64,000 nt of DNA from Strongylocentrotus droebachiensis (Eukaryota > Echinodermata > Echinoidea > Camarodonta > Strongylocentrotidae). Location of the stretch: positions 1-64,000 of the forward strand of contig JAVYIG010005311.1 of the NCBI GenBank assembly GCA_035222895.1, in the 5' to 3' direction. Under the pieces are notes generated by a model that was not told the origin of the DNA, did no database searches, and worked only from the letters and a program-made list of their open reading frames with translations. Positions 57,707 through 64,000 of this stretch are shown here, one piece after another. Position 1 is the stretch's first letter; the number at the start of each line of letters is the position of its first letter. The translations under genes were made by a program, and so were the position numbers.

Positions 57707-60700
57707 CTGGGATGGGTGAAAAGAAGATAGAAACAATCATACAATATGAAAATGCATTAGAGCATCTCTCATTGGCGAGCTTTTGTTTTGAATGATGGAA
57801 CATTCTGTAGTGCAGCAGTGAGAACAACATTGGATTTATCTGTGTACAGGCCAATCTTGATGTACCATTGGTCCTCCACTTTCTACAACAGTATTCAGGG
57901 TGAATCGATGTGTTGACATGACAATTTAAAGGTAACGTTGCTTGTTATATAGGCTGTACCCATTACCTGGCTTATACAGTGCACAAAGACATCAATTAAG
58001 CAACATTTCTGGTAGCATGCCTGAAAAATGATATAAACTGTGCACTGCCTGCTGACATTGTATTGTTCCGATAAAACCTCTTAGTCAGATTAAAGCTTTG
58101 GTCACAGGATAATTCGTGCTGACATATCATAAAGAAGCATATCAATGACACAGCAAGAAAACCTATACAATAAACATGCCTTCTGGGGGGTGTTTCACAA
58201 AGATCACAAGTCAAACTTAATTCTAAGTTGGACTTAAAAATTATGGAGAGCCATTTGTAGCCTTAAAATTTAATATTTCCAAAAGCAAAAATTGAAGTAT
58301 TTTAGACTTTTCATAAATTCCACATCAAGAACATTAAATCTCCTTGATAATAGAAAATATGAATGATTTGAATCAACACTTTATGCCTTTTGAAATAACT
58401 TTTACAAAATAAGTTGAACTTCGGATCTTTGTGAAACACCCCCCTGGTTCAATACCCCCTTTTTCTTTATATATGCTTCTGATGTACTGTAAATAAATAG
58501 ATGTGAATGCTTCTCAATAAGGAACAAAACTGCATAACATAAAATAAGAAAAACAAGACAATAGTGATGCATACCTGACCAAGACAAAGGCACCTCTGTT
58601 TATCCTGAGCCAAGATCGGATGTTCTCATCAGATAGCTCTTCAAGGAGGCAATCGGATAATGAGCTTGATACATCTACAAGAAAATGTGTCATAAAACAT
58701 GTCATTATTGGCAAATAACAATAGCATTTCTTACAAAGATCCAAAGATCAATAAAAAAGCAACAACTTTTCACCCCCTATCAGAGTTCACCCCTCTATAA
58801 CAAGTCTAAAGAAACGGTTTCCCAACCCCCATCTTCTTAAAACTACATGTGACCCAATCCAACCTTTACAGACAGCTATCCACGTCATCTATAAAGTTAG
58901 TGACAGACAATACACTGCCCCCCCCCCCCCCCCCCCACATACACAAAACTCTTTAGGCAAAAGACGACTTCATCATGTACAATAATACTTTGAGACAAAA
59001 TGATGGAACTGGCTCTGCGCAGCTGTGGATAAAATACTATTAATAACAATAATAATCATAATAGGTCCATTTATATAGCGCAGCTACTATATGAATATAC
59101 TGTACTGTGCCTAATACAAAGTATCATATCATTAGCTGAGCCCCAATAAAGGCACTAAAGCATTTCAGGAATTTCTTCCTACTGGGTACCCATTTACTTT
59201 ACCTGGGTGGAGAGTGGCAAATGTAAATTAAATTGTTTTGAGCACAAAGATTGTACGTATCTTACCTCCTTTCTCTCTCTCTGCTTTCTCATGAGCCAAT
59301 AATCTCTTGAACATAAGATGTCCAGAGGGATGCTCAACAATGTGCATCTGGGTAGTGAAGGAAAACGAAATAGAATTGAGTTCCAATCACCATGCAAAAT
59401 AATTAGTTTTGATTTATGCCCCTCCACCTGGCACTTTGCCTGGCAATGTGTCCCAGCTCAGTAATAGGTGTGTTGACTCACCACTCGGAAACTAGAACAA
59501 CACTCAAATTTGTCTGTCATCTTGGTTTGAAAGTAATCTTTGTAATAGATCTCAATATGTAGTTTATAATAATAATTCCTCCAATTTTTCTTCTATTGCA
59601 CACAGGTTCTATCCTAGGTCCTCTACTGTTTTAATTACATTATTGATCTTACACATTCTTCTAAAAACGACATTGTTACTATTATTTGTGAATTGGAGAT
59701 ATCCGTGAACTTACAACACTAATAGCTAGAATGTACAAAATGAAAAACAAAATAAAAACAATCTTCCCTGGCATTCAATGTCTTTTCAGCTCAGAAGTAT
59801 GGAGAATATTAAAGATTTAACCTAAAGCACACTGCTCAGAACACAAGTCAGGCTGCAGTTCCATCTGTGCCCTATTCTATGCAAGTGGGTATGGGTGCAT
59901 TGACTAGTTTACTCAAAAGTTACTGATATTTTGTCTGAAATTGAATGTAAACTAAATGGAAAGCTTGAGTTCTGTTAGGGAACAAAGTTTTAGACTGTAA
60001 GCTCAACTTTCTTATAACTTGGTGCTCATCACTCTGCTTATACATGTACATGTAGGTACAAACATTCTATGGCAGTTGCCACTTTCCAGTCAGGTTGAAC
60101 ATTCAAGATAAAAATCATTTCACTTGGCAGATACCACAGTCATGTTGAGCAAATGATGTACCAGTCATTAGGTTTTGTGAAAATATATTTAAATTTATTA
60201 TCAGAACCTTTTATTTCATGATGTTTCTACTCACTTCATCCAGTTTGCTCGGGTCATTGACCAGAATCGGCACCAGCTCCTCAGCTGCCAGAGTGGCCAA
60301 CATGCTGTAGACTGCACTCTTGTCACCTAACATATTGACAAACAGACGAAAATAAATAACATGTTGGCTAGTTGTGTTGAACAAACATGCATATTCTTGT
60401 TGGTAAGAAACCAGGGGACCTACACATGAGTGAGGCATGATGGTTTAGTGTTTCAAAACCAAATTGATGCGCTAGTGCCCTTTGGTAAGACATTAATCCT
60501 CATAATCTAGTCCCTCTGAGAGGACTTAAAGCTGTCTGTCCCCTGGTTGCTCACTTACAAGCAAACAAATTCTTTCAATAGCAATCAGGTAAAACAAACC
60601 AACCGACTAGCCATCAACACATGAAGGTTCAATCATAAAACCTTATGATTTTAATATAAAGAAGATGAGGCAAGTTGGCTCCGTCGGTAATACTTCAGTC

Positions 60701-61762
60701 ATACCAACGAGACCGATACCAGACCGACAACTGACAAATGGCCACGAATAAGTCTGTTTAGAGTCCGTTTGGCAATGAGATCAAGGTCTGCCAGTTGAAC
60801 AAAAGATCCTAGGTTCAAATCCAACCCAGGTGGAATACTGAAGCCTGCGCTGTGTGTTTACATGCCCCCCCCCCCCCCTCACCATTATTGTTTTTAATCA
60901 CAACTGACACAATAGTAAATTTCCGCAATTTCTTGCCGTGATGATGGCTCTCAATTCAATTTAGTTCAGTTCAAGAAAGTTTCTGGTATTACAGAGACCG
61001 TGACCTTGCATTGTAACACCGGAGTGTTGGCTCAGTCAGTAGAGCGTCCGCCTCACAACCGGGAGGTCGTGGGTTCGATCCCCGGCCGCGTCATACCAAA
61101 AGAAATTTTAAGATGGGAGTTGCTGCTACCTTGTTTGGCGTTCAACAATAAGGGATAGAGCAACGTCGATCTGGCGCTGCTCAGTGGCTGCCGGGCTCAC
61201 GATCATTTGGGCAAAAAGAGTTTTTATTTCACTTTAATAAAATTTGGAGTGGACTAAAAGCTTATTATTATTATTATTATCAAGAGAATATTCACCTTCT
61301 ATATGTTGAAGCAAAGCCAATGCTAGTTGACTGTTGGATTTACTATAAGCCATCTCCTTGGTGTGTGTGATAAGAAGCTTGAGTAGAGCAGGGGATGCGG
61401 CTTCCAACAGCTCCTTTCTCCTCACTGCACTTTCCTTTTTACTGCAATAACAACAGGGTAAGCATTGTATAATAAACATTGTAATATTTGTTTTGCATGG
61501 TGCAAATTATATCAGTAATAACAATCAATAAATATTAAATCTATAATAATAATAATGATGATTATGATGACAATGATAATGAAGATGAATAATCATGATT
61601 ATGATGATGATGATGACAATTATTATGATTATGATGACAATGATTATGATTATGATGACAATATAATGAAGATGATGATAATGAAGATGATAATAATGAT
61701 GATGAGGATAATGATGATGATGAGGATGATGGTGACGATGATGATGGTGACGATGATGATGG

Positions 61763-61794
<32 letters not shown>

Positions 61795-62996
61795 GTGATG
61801 ATGATAGAGATGATGTTGGTGATGAAGAAATAAAGTTAACATTTTCATAAAACCTGCTTTAAAAGAGGGAAATACCAGCACAGTTTTAATAATCCAAACA
61901 ACAGCTATACATTCAAAGCTGCATTCATAATAAGTTTGTTTGGGTGACATTTCCAACTGATTTATTTGTGCAAATATGTTAACAAATATTAAAAATATGT
62001 ATTTAAAAGGTCGAATTCTCCATTACTGCTGTATTCTGCAAATGAACTGAACTTAAAATTCCTTTCATGGAAAAAGCTTCAAAATAATAAGTATCATATT
62101 GTCAGGAGTCAGGAAGCAAGATCGTGTGTGGTACGCCATTGAAACTCTTGGTAGGGATTTTGTGCCCAAGGCATGAAAGGGGTTATGGGTCAGACAAGGA
62201 AAGACCATTCTAGATCAGAGAGTGTGCTAAAGCATTGAAATTCCTGGGCAGGTTTCCCGGCCCGCAGCACAGAAGAGGCTAAATAAGTAAAGCATTACCT
62301 GACGGGGTTGTCATCCCCTCTCTGTAGTTGCTTCACGATGTCTGGATGGAAGTGAGATGGGTCTCTTGGAACCAGCAGATAGAGCAAGACCTTACGTCCA
62401 TACTGGTCCGTCGCTACCTCATATGCATTTTTCATCATTTCCTACAACATTAGAATTTGAATTGAATCGAATTGAAAATCAAATATTTCCATCATCATAT
62501 GTTTACACGCATAACAGGATGAGCAATCATAACTGAGCCAAAAATATTGAAGTATTGTCTGATCTTTTGGAATTCATATATCCAAATTTATATACACAAC
62601 CATTAATTTGGACCTACACTGTACATAATACAAGCTTTGATTTTAGTAGATCCCCCACTGTATTTAGCTTTTACAATGTATTTATCATACTTATGATTGT
62701 ATATTTTATCATCACTATTACTATGTACATTATGTTCCTATATTGAATGTTTAGTTATAATTATTACCATGTACATCATGTTCAATTATGTTATTTTAGA
62801 TAAAATGGAAACAAATAGACTTGAAACTTGAAACTTGTTTAAAACAATTTAAAGACCATACCTCAAGGATGACTTTGCTGACGATCTTGGTATCGTCCAC
62901 ACAATCAAAGAGTGCAAATAGTGCTCTGTGTCCAAACTCCTCCTTGCAGATCTTCTGAACAAATGTCTTGAAGGACTTGATGATCACTTTACGATC
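57580..62996 (-). CDS. PUM3: PUM3 (Puf-A, KIAA0020 family), C-terminal half
   Basis: Seven exons on the minus strand give 274 residues and a stop, in frame across all GT/AG junctions. They match the C-terminal part of the Pumilio-homology protein PUM3 (yeast Puf6 family, usually about 650 residues). The first exon has a PUM-like repeat, HRALFALFDCVDDTKIVSKV. The next carries YGRKVLLYLLVPRDPSHFHP, a hallmark segment before the CPL domain. Then come RRKELLEAASPALLKLL, MHIVEHPSGHLMFKRLL, RSWLRINRGAFVLV, and a C-terminus LTSKGVQVLKEKLDF. Family members are nucleolar, bind RNA or DNA without strict sequence choice, and act in ribosome biogenesis. The 5' half must lie to the right of this window. 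Introns are loaded with SINEs, a LINE, a MITE and microsatellites, but the exons are intact. Probable 3' UTR continues left of 57580, and an AATAAA on this strand at 57184-57189 could be the poly(A) signal. Confidence 0.92.
58184..58446. mobile_element. MITE with GGGGGGTGTTTCACAAAGATC ends (PUM3 intron)
   Basis: The left end GGGGGGTGTTTCACAAAGAT and its inverse ATCTTTGTGAAACACCCCCC at the right frame about 260 bp. No clear target duplication. It lies between the last two PUM3 exons. Confidence 0.75.
58575..58674 (-). CDS. PUM3: PUM3 exon: RSWLRINRGAFVLV
   Basis: DVSSSLSDCLLEELSDENIR then SWLRINRGAFVLVR. Donor GTATGC, phase 2. Confidence 0.9.
59040..59230 (-). mobile_element. SINE fragment with L2-like tail (PUM3 intron)
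   Basis: In reverse it shows GCCACTCTCCACCCAGGTAA, AATGGGTACCCAGTAG, then TATAGCGC and an (ATT)n tail. It ends 36 bp before a PUM3 exon. Confidence 0.65.
59266..59347 (-). CDS. PUM3: PUM3 exon: HIVEHPSGHLMFKRLL
   Basis: MHIVEHPSGHLMFKRLLAHE then KAEREKGG, the most conserved stretch of the family's CPL domain. Donor GTAAGA. Confidence 0.91.
60235..60326 (-). CDS. PUM3: PUM3 exon: CPL region
   Basis: GDKSAVYSMLATLAAEELVP then ILVNDPSKLDE. Donor GTGAGT. Confidence 0.9.
60465..60605. mobile_element. SINE-like fragment (PUM3 intron)
   Basis: GCCCTTTGGTAAGACATTAATCC, CCCTCTGAGAGGACTTAAAG and CCCCTGGTTGCTCACTTACA look like a deuterostome SINE body. Recognition is from memory only. Confidence 0.45.
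61018..61283 (+). mobile_element. tRNA-derived SINE (PUM3 intron)
   Basis: The head has box A TTGGCTCAGTCAGTAGAGCG and box B GGGTTCGATCCCC spaced as in a tRNA, with CAC in the anticodon position (Val-like), followed by CATACCA. A ~170-bp body and a (TTA)n tail follow (61262-61280). The anticodon stem pairs imperfectly, so it is a SINE head and not a tRNA gene. Confidence 0.78.
61296..61441 (-). CDS. PUM3: PUM3 exon: start of CPL region
   Basis: KKESAVRRKELLEAASPALL then KLLITHTKEMAYSKSNSQLA. Its donor GTGAAT (61290-61295) lies only ~9 bp from the (TTATTA)n tail of a SINE on the other strand. Confidence 0.91.
61543..61822. repeat. (GAT)n trinucleotide tract (PUM3 intron)
   Basis: GATGAT runs mixed with AATGAT, GACGAT and GATTAT. 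Met/Asp-, His-rich and similar frames here are artefacts. Confidence 0.92.
62299..62441 (-). CDS. PUM3: PUM3 exon: YGRKVLLYLL segment
   Basis: EMMKNAYEVATDQYGRKVLL then YLLVPRDPSHFHPDIVKQLQ. Ends in phase 2 before GTAATG. Confidence 0.91.
62862..62996 (-). CDS. PUM3: PUM3 exon (first in window): PUM-like repeat
   Basis: DRKVIIKSFKTFVQKICKEE, FGHRALFALFDCVDDTKIVS, KVILE. Acceptor ATAG, donor GTATGG. Phase 0-0, 45 codons. Confidence 0.9.
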
Positions 62997-63028
62997 CTAT
63001 AAGAGCAGAAAGGAAATAGATGTTACAT

Positions 63029-63640
63029 AATAATAATAATAATAAATTTATATAGCGCAGCTTTTATACAAAATTTATTCAGCTGCGCTGGTTCAGAAGT
63101 CCTTTTTAAAAAACTAAATTCTACAAAATAGGATCTCTCAATTGAACAAATATGTTTTTAATTTGGATTTGAAGACATTGAGAGATGGAGTGCTTTTTAT
63201 TTCTATTGGCAAGCTATTCCAAAGTTTGAGGGCAGCAATTACAAAAGCAATGTCCCCTAGAGTTACTTTAGTTTTGCCATGGGGAATCTGGAACAATAAT
63301 TTCCATGTGGAACTGTGCGGGATAGGACTGTGTGACTGGACTTTAAGTTTAAATAATTCTGTTATGTAACTAGGAGCTTGACCACTCAATGATTTATAAA
63401 CAATTAACAACATTTTGAATGAAATTCTTTGACGGACTGGCAACCAGTGGAGCTCTCTCAGAAAAGGGGGGTTGAAGTGAATTTTGACAAGTCGTGCGCA
63501 TGCATTTTGGACTCAAAGAATCAGGCATTCCAAACAGCAACCTGTTACAATAATCAAGCTTACTTGTGATGAAAGCATATACAACCAATTTCATACTTTC
63601 TTGATCAAAATATTTGCGGATACGTCATTCATCCATCCCA
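63029..63640 (-). mobile_element. L2-like LINE 3' end (PUM3 intron)
   Basis: The minus strand reads KLVVYAFITSKLDYCNRLLF and GMPDSLSPK, then (frameshift) RQRISFKMLLIVYKSLSGQA, PSYITELFKL, LKLWNSLPIEIKSTPSLNVF and KSKLKTYLFN. A TATAGCGC word and an (ATT)n tail at 63029-63047 mark the 3' end. 5'-truncated. Confidence 0.85.
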
Positions 63641-63654
63641 GTGAAACGACTTTA

Positions 63655-63800
63655 AAAATACATACTACTGCTGCTACTACTGCTTCTACTAGTACTACTT
63701 GTAGTAGTAGAAGTAGTAATGGTTCTTGTACAACTACTGCTGCTACTACTCCACTACTACTCCTACTCATTACTTATCTTTACTACTACATCTACTACTA
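63655..63800. repeat. ACT/AGT trinucleotide tract
   Basis: CTACTGCTGCTACTACTGC and TAGTAGTAGAAGTAGTA stretches. The frame through it is low complexity. Confidence 0.85.
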
Positions 63801-63934
63801 TAAAATGATTACACAAGTCATGCTTTAGCTCCAGCACATGTTATCAAAGCACAATGGAACTCAAGGAATAATTCTCCTATGTGTTCACTTACTACATCTG
63901 GGTCAAGAGTTTCAAATGTAGATCAGTGAAAAAA

Positions 63935-64000
63935 ATACACGGGGGCTCGGGGCGAATTAGCCCCCGAAATGCCCAAAATAGCCCCCGAAAATCAGAAAAG
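63935..64000. other. GC-rich edge sequence, possibly a transposon end
   Basis: GGGGGCTCGGGGCGAATTAG followed by two AGCCCCCGAAA words. It is cut by the window edge and cannot be classified. Confidence 0.3.

Noticed and set aside
61018..61098. Functional tRNA-Val gene
   Set aside because: Box A and B are good but the anticodon stem pairs poorly, and a SINE body with a (TTA)n tail follows directly.
61525..61956. 143-residue His-rich frame
   Set aside because: It reads the (GAT)n microsatellite backwards inside a PUM3 intron.

Overview
The window looks like a piece of an animal nuclear genome. It is AT-rich and has spliced genes with GT/AG introns, many non-LTR retrotransposon and DNA-transposon relics, tRNA-derived SINEs and long microsatellites. 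A sea urchin or another echinoderm is my best guess. The reasons are L2/CR1-like LINEs ending in AATAAT-rich tails, a Tx1-type L1, frequent AGGCCTA words, and an intronless divergent class-A GPCR of the kind that is expanded in sea urchins. The organism is inferred, not proven.

Layout. Positions 1-28 kb hold no host gene that I can support. This part is an accessory, transposon-dominated zone. It contains a 5'-truncated LINE split by a 4.87-kb insertion with CAG...CTG inverted ends (1135-6005) that itself carries two tandem-repeat arrays. It also holds decayed LINEs (9.9-12.1 kb, 13.5 kb, 15.2-16.0 kb), hAT-like and mariner-like MITEs, a SINE (19.4 kb), and a Tx1-like L1 (20.4-24.8 kb) that has lost its reverse-transcriptase core and was hit by another hAT-like element. 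Positions 28.2-42.3 kb hold one minus-strand gene that I could assemble completely as 15 exons. It encodes an 880-residue single-pass receptor with signal peptide, six-bladed YWTD propeller, four EGF domains, SEA, EGF, sushi/CCP, transmembrane segment and a tail with two YxxM motifs. Positions 42.4-53.6 kb are again repeats and microsatellites. Positions 53.69-54.73 kb hold a plus-strand intronless rhodopsin-like GPCR. Positions 57.58-63.0 kb hold the last seven coding exons, minus strand, of the PUM3/Puf-A gene, whose 5' half lies beyond the right edge.

The three host genes show no obvious functional link: a surface receptor, a chemosensory-type GPCR and a nucleolar RNA-binding protein. The most interesting items are the YWTD-EGF-SEA-EGF-CCP-TM receptor and the CAG-ended transposon family with internal minisatellites. 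All translations and splice sites were read by eye, and no database search was possible.
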